Positions 26,627-35,181 of a DNA stretch of 64,000 nt are shown in pieces; within the stretch, counting starts at the first letter, position 1, and the number at the start of each line of letters is the position of its first letter. Source of the stretch: Fulvivirgaceae bacterium JP3-4 (GTDB lineage: Bacteria; Bacteroidota; Bacteroidia; Cytophagales; Cyclobacteriaceae); contig JARKND010000001.1 in the NCBI GenBank assembly GCA_029309925.1, positions 1,116,001 to 1,180,000 on the forward strand, read 5' to 3'. Under the pieces are notes generated by a model. That model did no database searches and was not told the origin of the DNA. It worked only from the letters and a program-made list of their open reading frames with translations. A program made the position numbers and the translations under genes.

Positions 26627-27046
26627 GTGAAGATCGCAACCAGGGCAATGGCTATTGTTCTTGTCGCGCTTTACGTTTTGTTTTCGGTCGGTGTAATCAA
26701 AGCTACACATTTTTGCATGGGGCGTGAAGCCTCCGTTCGGTTCTTCAGCGCAGAAGCCGCCAAATGCCCGTGCAGTTTGTATTCAGCAGAAAAATCTTCC
26801 TGCTGTGACGACCATCACGAGCTGCTTCGCATTGACGATGAGCAAAAAACAATCTCGACCTTGTCAGCTCCTCTTCCCATCTGGAAGGTTGAACGTATTT
26901 TCACTGAACGACTCCTCACATTCAGCGTGGTTTCATTAAATCAGCCTGTCGAACAGCCTTCGAAGGCTCCTCCTAAAATTCCAATCTGGAAAGCTACCAG
27001 CTGTTACGTTTTCTACGATGGTTCCGACAGTGATCTGCATAGCTGA
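26627..27046 (+). CDS. HYC_CC_PP family protein
   Basis: The reading frame is open from 26528, but that start would lie inside the divergent Tat gene. The GTG at 26627 (VKIATRAMAIVLVALYVLF) gives a normal signal peptide and follows a TATCTTTG box; alternatives are GTG 26603 and ATG 26648. The mature protein has the family hallmarks HFC (after the signal), CPCS, SCCDDHHE and a C-terminal KAPPK. These small exported Cys/His proteins occur next to metal receptors, so metal binding is likely. It precedes the HMA protein gene by 43 bases. Confidence 0.75.
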   Translation: MKIATRAMAIVLVALYVLFSVGVIKATHFCMGREASVRFFSAEAAKCPCSLYSAEKSSCCDDHHELLRIDDEQKTISTLSAPLPIWKVERIFTERLLTFSVVSLNQPVEQPSKAPPKIPIWKATSCYVFYDGSDSDLHS

Positions 27047-27089
27047 TCATTCGTCAATTTTTTTTTCCCTCGATAAAAATTAATTAAAC

Positions 27090-27470
27090 ATGAAAACTAA
27101 CATCATAACCATATTTGCATTTTTGTTTGTAGCCGTTGTTTCTCACACATCTTTTGCGCAGGGAAAGACTGTAAAGGCTAATATTAAAGTTTTTGGTAAC
27201 TGCGGAATGTGCAAAGAGCGCATCGAGACAGCACTTGACCAGGGAGGCGTTAAGCTTGCCAGCTGGGATACAAAAACAAAGAACCTGGAAGTTGTATACA
27301 ATTCGAAAAAGATCACTGAACAGCAGATCCATGAGCTGATCGCGGGTGTCGGGCACGATACTGACAAGGTGAAGGCGAAGAACGAAGTATACGCAAAGCT
27401 TCCTTTCTGCTGCCTGTATCGCGACCACGATCACAGTGGTATGAAAGACGACAAGCATAGCAACCATTAA
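27090..27470 (+). CDS. Secreted heavy-metal-associated (HMA) domain protein
   Basis: A 126-residue protein with a signal peptide ending TSFAQ and one HMA ferredoxin-like domain. The metal site is GNCGMCKERIE (Cys38, Cys41). The tail has CC and a His/Asp-rich run (RDHDHSGMKDDKHSNH), suggesting Cu+ or Zn2+ binding in the periplasm. It is 5 bases upstream of the TonB receptor gene and probably delivers to or receives metal from it. Confidence 0.9.
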   Translation: MKTNIITIFAFLFVAVVSHTSFAQGKTVKANIKVFGNCGMCKERIETALDQGGVKLASWDTKTKNLEVVYNSKKITEQQIHELIAGVGHDTDKVKAKNEVYAKLPFCCLYRDHDHSGMKDDKHSNH

Positions 27471-27475
27471 TCTTT

Positions 27476-29770
27476 ATGAGAATGCTTATGAGACACATTG
27501 CCGTAACCGCGGCAATGTTATTGGTCGTTGCCGTCAGCGCCCGAGCTCAGCAGCTTATGGGGCTGGTGGTTCAAAAAAATTCAGATAACGTTGATGAGGC
27601 TGTTGTAGGGGCGAACGTCCATTGGCTCGGAAAGAGCGATGGTGTGATCACCGGAAGCAATGGGATCTTTATGATCGATCGGGCCGAAGGTTTTGACAAA
27701 CTTGTTGTAAGCTTCATTGGACTGAAATCTGATACGCTCACGATCACCAATCAAACCAACGTAAAGATCGAACTCAAACCCACAGTACTGAGGGAAGTTA
27801 CTATTGAAGGATGGAAGCCGGCAACGGGAATCGATCAAACGCGAGGTATCAATACACAGGTGATGCTGGAGAAAGAATTGTTCAAGGCAGCCTGCTGTAA
27901 TCTGTCTGAGAGTTTCGAAACAAATCCCTCAGTTGATGTGGCCTTTACCGATGCGCTGACTGGTACAAGACAGATTCAAATGCTGGGACTTGCGGGCCCC
28001 AACACCATGATCTCGATCGAAAACATGCCGGGCGTTCGCGGCCTTGCATCGAGTCAGGGGATCCAGCTCATCCCGGGTACCTGGATCAATTCCATTGAAG
28101 TGACAAAAGGTGTCGGGCCTGTTGTGAATGGATACGAAAGCATTGCGGGGCAGATCAACGTTGAGCTGAAGAAGCCTCAGGAAAGTGAGAAGTTGTATGT
28201 CAATGGTTATGTAAACCAATCGGGTAGGAGCGAACTGAACGTCAACACAACACTGATGGCGGGCAAGAAGTGGGCAACAACATTTTTGCTTCATGGAAGT
28301 GCACGCCCGTTCATGATGGATCAGAACAATGATTCATTTCTTGATTTTCCTACCGGGAATCAGATCAACGCGGTTAATCGCTGGGTATTCAACAGCGGCA
28401 CCGGCTGGCTTGGGCAGTTCGGAATAAAGGTGCTGCGTGACGATAAGCTTGGCGGACAGGTTGACTATGAGCCGATGGACAAGTTCACGATGATGCGGTA
28501 TGGATTAGAGATCAACACCAGGCGCACCGAGTTGTGGGGAAAACTTGGCTATCAGTTTCCCATGAAGCCTTTCAAGAGCATAGGGCTTCAGTTGTCAGCG
28601 AGTCAGCATGACCATGACAGCTACTACGGATTTATGGCGCATACCGCGCTCGAAAAATCCGGCTACGCCAATCTGATCTATCAGTCGATCATCGGTTCTA
28701 CGCAGCATAAGTTCAAAACCGGATTGAGTTTCCTTTATGACAATTACGATGAGCGGCTTTTGTCCGGCATGGGCATGATGCATGTTGTTCAGAACGATGG
28801 TACCATGCAGATGGAAAACGTGCTCAATTTCGACCGCGTTGAGAAAGTACCGGGTGCATTCTTAGAATACACTTACGATTATCTCAGCAAAGTGGTGATC
28901 ATTGCAGGAGCGCGAGTTGACTATCACAATCTTTTTGGAACGATTTTCACACCGCGACTGCACACTTTGTTTAACATGACGCCAACGACCGCCCTTCGTT
29001 TGTCGGCAGGCAAGGGTACACGCGTTGCCAACGTGCTGATCGAAAACACAGGTGTGCTCGCGTCTTCAAGAGAGTTCGTTTTCTCGGGATTTCAATCGAC
29101 TCATGCATACGGTTTCAAACCAGATGTCGCCTGGAATTATGGTGCGAACTTCACGCAGGATTTTACGCTTGATTACCGACCGGGAACAGTCACGCTTGAT
29201 TACTTCTACACCGATTTTAAAAACCAGGTGGTGCTTGATTTCGATGAGTCAGCGCGAGAGGCAAATTTTTTCGGGTTGAAGGGAAAATCGTATTCGCACA
29301 GCCTTCAGGCGCAGGTAGACTATCAGCTGATGAGGAGGTTCGATGTGCGACTGGCGTACCGCTACCTCGATGTTAAGACCGACTATCTGTCTGCGATGCT
29401 GGAACGTCCGTTGATTTCAAAACAACGCGCTTTCATCAACCTCGCTTACGAGACGAAGAGCAAATGGAAGTTTGATTACACCGTTCAGTGGTTGGGCGAA
29501 CAGCGCATTCCCGACACGTCTGAAAATCCTGCGGGATATCAGCTGCCAGAATATTCACCAGCATATATCCTGATGAACGCGCAGGTGACCAAAGATTTGA
29601 AGTCCCGTTGGAGTGTTTATGTGGGAGTTGAGAACCTTAACAACTACACGCTGACGAATCCGATCATCAGTTCATCCGAACCTTTCAGTCCGTACTTTGA
29701 TTCGTCACTGGTATGGGGACCGATCTTCGGACGCATGGCCTATGGGGGATTCAGGTATCGTGTGAAATAA
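27476..29770 (+). CDS. TonB-dependent receptor, probably for copper or another metal complex
   Basis: A 764-residue outer-membrane receptor with a signal peptide ending SARAQ. It has a carboxypeptidase-like N-terminal domain (about 27-105), a plug with QIQMLGLAGPNTMISIENMPG and a VGPVVNGYESIAGQINVEL segment, and a barrel ending in YRVK. ACCNLSESFETNPS near residue 140 is a hallmark of receptors linked to HMA proteins in Bacteroidota. The operon context (HYC_CC_PP, HMA) supports metal uptake or sensing. A second ATG at 27488 is a possible start. Confidence 0.9.
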   Translation: MRMLMRHIAVTAAMLLVVAVSARAQQLMGLVVQKNSDNVDEAVVGANVHWLGKSDGVITGSNGIFMIDRAEGFDKLVVSFIGLKSDTLTITNQTNVKIELKPTVLREVTIEGWKPATGIDQTRGINTQVMLEKELFKAACCNLSESFETNPSVDVAFTDALTGTRQIQMLGLAGPNTMISIENMPGVRGLASSQGIQLIPGTWINSIEVTKGVGPVVNGYESIAGQINVELKKPQESEKLYVNGYVNQSGRSELNVNTTLMAGKKWATTFLLHGSARPFMMDQNNDSFLDFPTGNQINAVNRWVFNSGTGWLGQFGIKVLRDDKLGGQVDYEPMDKFTMMRYGLEINTRRTELWGKLGYQFPMKPFKSIGLQLSASQHDHDSYYGFMAHTALEKSGYANLIYQSIIGSTQHKFKTGLSFLYDNYDERLLSGMGMMHVVQNDGTMQMENVLNFDRVEKVPGAFLEYTYDYLSKVVIIAGARVDYHNLFGTIFTPRLHTLFNMTPTTALRLSAGKGTRVANVLIENTGVLASSREFVFSGFQSTHAYGFKPDVAWNYGANFTQDFTLDYRPGTVTLDYFYTDFKNQVVLDFDESAREANFFGLKGKSYSHSLQAQVDYQLMRRFDVRLAYRYLDVKTDYLSAMLERPLISKQRAFINLAYETKSKWKFDYTVQWLGEQRIPDTSENPAGYQLPEYSPAYILMNAQVTKDLKSRWSVYVGVENLNNYTLTNPIISSSEPFSPYFDSSLVWGPIFGRMAYGGFRYRVK

Positions 29771-29772
29771 TT

Positions 29773-29816
29773 AGCATCTGGCTGTTGCCTATGGCCAACA
29801 GCCAGGTGCTGGTTTT
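29773..29816. terminator. Long terminator hairpin between convergent genes
   Basis: A 15-base stem (AGCATCTGGCTGTTG at 29773-29787 with CAACAGCCAGGTGCT at 29796-29810, including one G-T pair) is followed by GGTTTT on the plus strand. It fills the gap between the TonB receptor and the CHAT gene and can serve both. Confidence 0.75.
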
Positions 29817-32487
29817 AATACCCGATCAAAATAAAGGGCGCCCAATAGAAAGGCGCAGAATACTTTTCATTTTGCATAAGGGCAAGCTTTGCCCCGCGGA
29901 GGCTGGCGGCATATCCGGCTGAGGGATTTTCAAGAAGTCGCTGGTAAAATGTTTTCATCAATTCCGAAGTCGACTCATCTGCAACGCTCCAGAATGAAAC
30001 GATAATACTTTTTGCTCCGGCATAAACAAGCGCCCGTGACAAACCGATTACACCTTCTCCTTTAGAAATCTTTCCAAGTCCTGTCTGGCATGCGGAGAGC
30101 GTGACCAGGTCAGCATTCATCTCAAGGTTGTAGATCTCGCCTGCAAACAGGTTTCCATCTTCGGCTTCCGAACTGCTCTGCAAAAATATCCGTGATAACT
30201 CCGGTGAATTCTCATCAACAACACCATGGGTCGCAAAGTGTATCAGGCTGTATTCTTTCAGTGGCGTTGATTTGATCGCATGTTCATTGGCATCCAATCC
30301 TGTAAACATTTTGGCTGCAATATTTTTGGAATCGAAAAGTGACGTTATTGTTTTCACTTCCGACTCGGTTCCCGGCAGTGCATTGAGATTATCTTTAGCA
30401 GGGAACGTTATAGGGGCACAAAGAAAGATCGAAGGACTTTTCGATGCGGCCTGTTTCGTCTTCTGGAGCAGAAGGCCTGCAGAAAATTCATACCTGACCG
30501 ATTTGCTTTTCATCAGGTATTCTGCGTCAAAAGATTCGGTGTCTTTGATTTTTTTCGTGGTTAAAGCTTCGAACGGAATAATGCCTAATCTTCCGGTTGG
30601 TACGACTACCAGGTCGGTAATAGAATTAGGAATTTTCGGAAGGAGCAGACGCGATAAAGTATTCGATGCTTTGGAATAAGCGGAGGCCGCGCTGAAGTAA
30701 ATTCCGTTTCTCAACCCCGTTATGTTTTTGTCGAAATCCTGAGGAAGGAGATGATCTGTTACAGCGAACTTTCGCTTTGAAATCTGAAAAATATAGATGC
30801 GATTGTTTTCTTCATCGATGAAGTAACTAAGCAACGCAGTCTTGTCATCGAGCAGGTTCTGAATCTGCTGTATCGAAGGAGAAGCTGCATTGTACTTCAG
30901 GTTGAAGTAGGACGGGTATTCTTTTTCAAGATTGCTGACGAATGCTTCGTATGTTCTGTTGAGTGCGTACGAGGTCTCGCGCAAATACTTTTCTTCTTCC
31001 GGATCGGGTTTTTGCGCCAGCTTCTGGCCGGTGAGTGCAATTGCTGATTTCAGCGTTTTTTCTTCTTCAAGAAGATTTGCCGGAATTCCCGCGAAGGATT
31101 TTGCATCCGCATCGGAAATCGCCTCCAGCAAAACCGCAGATTTGCTTTTTTCTGCGAAATAAAATGCTTGTTCGAGAAGTGGCTTCTTTTTGAAAGCCAC
31201 TGCAGCAGCTTCGTAGGCCGTCCTCACGCCATCGGCATACACTTCAGTTGCAATCGCGCCAAGCGCCATCTTATCTGCTTCGTTATTGCTGTGCTGTCGC
31301 AGTCGATCAATCAGTGAATCGCAGCGTTGCAGCACGTTAAGTGATGTCAGCAGGTCCGACATCTTCAGCGATTTCCCAAAGTGGCGTGACTCGAACGCTT
31401 TTGCTTTGAATAGCAGGGAGTAGAGCAGCACGCGACCGATGTAATAATTCTCAAGTTTGGGATTGACGAAGATGTCTTTGTTGTCGAAGTTTTGAACGTT
31501 GCTGCAGAGAGCCTCCTGGAAGTACCCGAGCGCCCGATCGTACTTTGAATTCGTCAGCTCAAGGTATCCATAGTCGTTAAGCACCTGTGCGATGTCTGGG
31601 TGTTTGGCGCCATAGCTTTGGCGATACATTTCAAGCGCCCGCTGATAGTAACCCCGCGCAGCTTCAGTGTTTCCCATCTGCGAATAGGTCTGTCCAAGGC
31701 TGTGCAATACAAACGCTTTTGCCTGGTGCGGTCCGCTGTGAATCTTTTCCCAGACTTTTAATGAACTCTCGAAATTATTGACGGCATCACCGAAGAGTTC
31801 CAGCTTACGATAAACAAAACCAATGTTGGAATTGATCTGCGCAATTTTCGCGTGTTCTCCGCCATGTAGTTTTTCATAGATTGCCAAAGCCTTTTCATAG
31901 TAGTCAAGCGCCCTGTCATTGTCAACGTCAGCATAGACGAGGCCGAGATCGTTGTATGAGGCAGCAATTAATTCATGATCACCTTTCAGAAGTCCTTCAC
32001 GAATTGTCAGGGACATGCGAAGTTGTTCATCAGCCTGCGTTGTCTTTCCCGTAAATTTATAGACTTGTCCCAGGTAGGCAAGTGCCTGTGCATTCTCTAA
32101 TGTGTTCTGCCTGCCTGCGTTTTCAAATTCGTGGAGTGAAGCCTGCAGCGATTCCAGCGCGAGGTCGTTCCTTCCCTGATAAACATAAAGCAGGCCGAGG
32201 TTTGATTTTGTGACCGCTTTTGTAAATGGGCTTCCCTGATCACCAACTTCTTTTAAAAGATTTGAAGCTTCATTCAATTTCCCGAGACGTGTCAGGGCTT
32301 CGGCTTTTTTATTGGTGAGGATCAGTTTTTCATCGGCTGAAAGTGTAGCCATCGGGTTGTCGGCAAGGGCAATTACCTTGTCATACTCAGAGTTGACCAG
32401 AAGCAGATCAGCCTTTTCAAGAACGGTCTGAGCGGGCAAAGGCCTCACGATCGCCAGAAGAAAAAACAGTGGCAGAAATTTTCTCAT
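29815..32487 (-). CDS. Exported TPR-CHAT domain protein
   Basis: An 890-residue protein with a signal peptide ending PLPAQ. An array of about seven or eight tetratricopeptide repeats (about 25-330) includes ALDYYEKALAIYEKLHG and similar units. The C-terminal CHAT caspase-like domain (about 600-890) keeps the catalytic pair: His in IHFATHGVVDE and Cys in VTLSACQTGLGK. CHAT proteases cleave specific partner proteins; well-studied ones are cytoplasmic defence effectors, whereas this one appears exported. Its gene begins 2 bases after the outer-membrane barrel gene, implying a joint role. Confidence 0.9.
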   Translation of the reverse strand: MRKFLPLFFLLAIVRPLPAQTVLEKADLLLVNSEYDKVIALADNPMATLSADEKLILTNKKAEALTRLGKLNEASNLLKEVGDQGSPFTKAVTKSNLGLLYVYQGRNDLALESLQASLHEFENAGRQNTLENAQALAYLGQVYKFTGKTTQADEQLRMSLTIREGLLKGDHELIAASYNDLGLVYADVDNDRALDYYEKALAIYEKLHGGEHAKIAQINSNIGFVYRKLELFGDAVNNFESSLKVWEKIHSGPHQAKAFVLHSLGQTYSQMGNTEAARGYYQRALEMYRQSYGAKHPDIAQVLNDYGYLELTNSKYDRALGYFQEALCSNVQNFDNKDIFVNPKLENYYIGRVLLYSLLFKAKAFESRHFGKSLKMSDLLTSLNVLQRCDSLIDRLRQHSNNEADKMALGAIATEVYADGVRTAYEAAAVAFKKKPLLEQAFYFAEKSKSAVLLEAISDADAKSFAGIPANLLEEEKTLKSAIALTGQKLAQKPDPEEEKYLRETSYALNRTYEAFVSNLEKEYPSYFNLKYNAASPSIQQIQNLLDDKTALLSYFIDEENNRIYIFQISKRKFAVTDHLLPQDFDKNITGLRNGIYFSAASAYSKASNTLSRLLLPKIPNSITDLVVVPTGRLGIIPFEALTTKKIKDTESFDAEYLMKSKSVRYEFSAGLLLQKTKQAASKSPSIFLCAPITFPAKDNLNALPGTESEVKTITSLFDSKNIAAKMFTGLDANEHAIKSTPLKEYSLIHFATHGVVDENSPELSRIFLQSSSEAEDGNLFAGEIYNLEMNADLVTLSACQTGLGKISKGEGVIGLSRALVYAGAKSIIVSFWSVADESTSELMKTFYQRLLENPSAGYAASLRGAKLALMQNEKYSAPFYWAPFILIGY

Positions 32488-32489
32488 GG

Positions 32490-33419
32490 CTAAAAGCGAT
32501 AAACGTAAGACATTGAAGTGACTAGTTCGCGGGTCAAACCGTCAGGATTAAAGTCGCGTTGAACAATTTTATGTCCGATGAGAGCCTTGATGCCGGATCG
32601 CACATTAAAATTATAGCCTCCAGTAAGAATGCCTGACAGCGCCAGGCCTTGCGCGTCATCTCTTTTCACGACAACAGTCCCCGGCATGATCTCATCGCGT
32701 GTGATCCTGTAGATGGGAAGCAGACCCAATGAAAAATTGAATCGTGAGAACCTGAAGTTGCGCTCCACACGAAGCATGACATCTGTGCCGCGTTTGAGAT
32801 AGCGTGCCTGGTTGTACCGATCTACGTATTCCTTCTCGGGATGATCTTCCCACCTGCTCCAGGCGAATTCGTTATCGTTTTTGTTCAACGGAACCTGGAT
32901 ACCAGTTGCGAGCAGCCATCGTTTCGTAATGAATGATACGCCTGCGATCGCATCATATGTTCCAAGACTTGTTTGATAATACATCGGAAGAGGTCTTCCA
33001 TCGACTGACTTATCCGAGCCGTTTGTCGGGATCTTTGTTCCAAGTGAAAAATTCACATCATACTTTTCTTTCGTGACCAGGTTTTTTGTGAAACACAGCG
33101 AGATATCTCCGAGGCCTGAGGTGTTGGCAAGTCTTCCAGTCACAAACTGATACGGTAACTTCACCTGAAAAGAAGTTCGCGAATTCAATCCGAAATTCAT
33201 ATCGGCAGTCACCACGTGAATCACCGGGGTAAGTGTTGTTGTGCCGCGATAAAAACTCAGCTCCATGGAGCGTAGCGTGAGTCGGATTTTTTTATTGAAA
33301 GGTTGGTCCGGTTTCATCGCACCCATAGTGCAGAAACCTGCATCGCTGCAGCCCTGGCTAAATGCATGAACAGAAAGGAGAAAGACAAACGTGCAAAGAA
33401 GGCCGCAACACTTTCTCAT
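32490..33419 (-). CDS. Outer-membrane beta-barrel protein
   Basis: A 309-residue protein with a signal peptide (ending AFSQ) and alternating beta-strands through its length. TSGLGDISLCFTKNL resembles the transporter/MetA-pathway-type barrels, and the C-terminus ends MSYVYRF, an outer-membrane assembly signal. The mature N-terminus has CSDAGFCTMG, a Cys pair. Function unknown. It precedes the CHAT protease gene by 2 bases in one operon. Confidence 0.75.
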   Translation of the reverse strand: MRKCCGLLCTFVFLLSVHAFSQGCSDAGFCTMGAMKPDQPFNKKIRLTLRSMELSFYRGTTTLTPVIHVVTADMNFGLNSRTSFQVKLPYQFVTGRLANTSGLGDISLCFTKNLVTKEKYDVNFSLGTKIPTNGSDKSVDGRPLPMYYQTSLGTYDAIAGVSFITKRWLLATGIQVPLNKNDNEFAWSRWEDHPEKEYVDRYNQARYLKRGTDVMLRVERNFRFSRFNFSLGLLPIYRITRDEIMPGTVVVKRDDAQGLALSGILTGGYNFNVRSGIKALIGHKIVQRDFNPDGLTRELVTSMSYVYRF

Positions 33420-33527
33420 GGGGAATTTGGTTAGTACAGCTAAGATAAGATTATTTCCAGCTGTTTCAACGGTACCGTTGCTGGAAAGTTAGGCAGGGGG
33501 TTCCCCTGTCGCAGATGTTGTTACGGG

Positions 33528-33641
33528 GATGTGTTAATGTGCTAAAGTGGTAATGTGTTAATGTGTTAATGTTTCCTGGCTCATCCGAAGATTGCGTAGC
33601 CGCAACATTAGCACATTAACACATAAACACCTTAACACATC
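33528..33641. repeat. Octad-periodic inverted repeat (GTGTTAAT words)
   Basis: The left arm (33528-33573) reads as 8-base words GTGTTAAT, GTGCTAAA, GTGGTAAT, GTGTTAAT, GTGTTAAT. The right arm (33604-33641), read on the other strand, gives GTGTTAAG, GTGTTTAT, GTGTTAAT, GTGCTAAT. The intervening 30 bases are unrelated. It begins just after the M23 peptidase stop (minus strand) and is the only 8-base version seen. Confidence 0.88.
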
Positions 33642-33642
33642 T

Positions 33643-34623
33643 TTACATTCCCAACGATTGGTTCTCGGTAGACGCGAGTTCGAGGATCTTCTCGTATTCG
33701 GCCGGTGTAAGGTCGTTGAAGAAATAGTGGACGGGATTTACCTGTTCACCGTTGATCAGTACTTCGTAATGCAGGTGAGGGGCCGTTGACATACCTGTGT
33801 TACCAACGTAGCCGATGAGGTCACCGCGCTTCAGGTTCTGCCCGGTGCGCACGGCAAATTCGTGCATGTGCGCATAGCGGGTGCGGTAGCCAAAGCCATG
33901 ATCGACTTCCACCATCTTTCCATATCCGCTGAACTTTACATCAACCAGTGCGACCTTTCCATCAGCAGTGGCATAAATTGGCGTTCCGATCTCGGCAGCA
34001 AAGTCAATTCCAGCGTGCATCTTCTTTACTTTGTACACCGGGTGAATCCGGTTTCCAAAACCAGAGGCAAGCGCTATCAACTGTTTGTTTGCGATCGGCT
34101 GAATTGCGGGAATCGCAGCCAGCATTTTTTCCTTGTTGTCGGCCATCGTCACCACTTCATCCTGTGATTTCGATTCGATATAAAGTTTTCTGCGAAGCTT
34201 ATCTACTTTTTCGTGAAGACCGATCACCAGTTCATCGTGCTCGATATCTTTTTCGCGAATGTCGGCATAGCGGTCTGCACCACCCACACCGGCATCACGC
34301 ACAGATTTTTCAATAGGTTCTGCACCGAGAACTACACGGTAAATATTGTCATCGCGGTTTTCAATGTTGTTGAGAATTGCGCTTAACTTTTCAACATCGG
34401 TGTTAAGCTTGTCGTAATAGAATTCGAGTTCCTTTACTTCGTTTCGTAAGATCAGTTCCTTAGGTGATTCGAAGTAACTGCTGTACAAGAACATCAGGCC
34501 CACAGCCATGATCAGGGTTAGCGTCAGAATGCCGAGCGCGTTGAGGACCACATCGCTCTTTTTCGTCCGCACGCGTTCGTACTTGCAGGTCTCGGTGTCG
34601 TAATAATATTTAATCCGTGCCAT
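33643..34623 (-). CDS. M23 family membrane-anchored endopeptidase
   Basis: A 326-residue protein with one N-terminal transmembrane helix (about residues 27-48), a coiled-coil stalk (about 55-170) and a C-terminal LytM/M23 domain. Zinc ligands are visible in MHAGIDFAA and APHLHYEV. It is expected to cut peptide cross-links of peptidoglycan in the periplasm or act as a scaffold during growth or division. It is last in the trhO-mogA-M23 run, 14 bases after the mogA-like gene. Confidence 0.93.
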   Translation of the reverse strand: MARIKYYYDTETCKYERVRTKKSDVVLNALGILTLTLIMAVGLMFLYSSYFESPKELILRNEVKELEFYYDKLNTDVEKLSAILNNIENRDDNIYRVVLGAEPIEKSVRDAGVGGADRYADIREKDIEHDELVIGLHEKVDKLRRKLYIESKSQDEVVTMADNKEKMLAAIPAIQPIANKQLIALASGFGNRIHPVYKVKKMHAGIDFAAEIGTPIYATADGKVALVDVKFSGYGKMVEVDHGFGYRTRYAHMHEFAVRTGQNLKRGDLIGYVGNTGMSTAPHLHYEVLINGEQVNPVHYFFNDLTPAEYEKILELASTENQSLGM

Positions 34624-34637
34624 ACCTTTTGTTCGAT

Positions 34638-35165
34638 TTAAGCGGTTTTAGGCCTGAATGCCTTCATCACGTTTTCGTTGCATTCGATGAAAGGCCCTTC
34701 TAAAAGATCTATGCAGTACGGAATTGCCGGGAACACCGCATCAAGACACTCGCGAATTGATTTTGGTTTACCTGGCAAATTCACAATCAGTGTTTTATTT
34801 CTAATCCCTGCTGTTTGTCTTGAAAGGATAGCTGTTGGCACGTACATAAGACTTCTTGCACGCATCAGTTCACCGAACCCCGGCATCATCTTATCGCATA
34901 CAGCCTCCGTTGCCTCTGGAGTCACATCCCGCTCTGCAGGTCCGGTACCGCCTGAAGTGATGATCAGGCAACACTCTTTTTCGTCAGCCATCGAAATCAT
35001 TGTTTGCTCAATGATTGACTGCTCATCAGGTACCACTGCGTATTCCTTTTCCCACGGACTCTTAAGGTACTCATTCAGGGTTTCAGCAATTGTTATGCCC
35101 GGTGTATCCGGGTAAATTCCCTTGCTGGCCCTGTCTGATATATTAATAATTCCTATCCGGATCAT
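34638..35165 (-). CDS. mogA: Molybdopterin adenylyltransferase (MogA-like)
   Basis: A 175-residue MoCF-fold protein that adenylylates molybdopterin before metal insertion. It has IGIINISDRASKG at the N-terminus, LIITSGGTGPAERDVTPEAT in the middle and NLPGKPKSIRECLDAVFPAI towards the C-terminus, the last being characteristic of MogA over MoaB. It lies 16 bases after trhO. No other molybdenum-cofactor gene is adjacent. Confidence 0.9.
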   Translation of the reverse strand: MIRIGIINISDRASKGIYPDTPGITIAETLNEYLKSPWEKEYAVVPDEQSIIEQTMISMADEKECCLIITSGGTGPAERDVTPEATEAVCDKMMPGFGELMRARSLMYVPTAILSRQTAGIRNKTLIVNLPGKPKSIRECLDAVFPAIPYCIDLLEGPFIECNENVMKAFRPKTA

Positions 35166-35181
35166 TCTCGATCGTATTGCA

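Noticed and set aside
33528-33641. Possible CRISPR array, because of regular short repeats
   Set aside because: The repeat unit is 8 bases with no spacers, and the two arms are inverted relative to each other.
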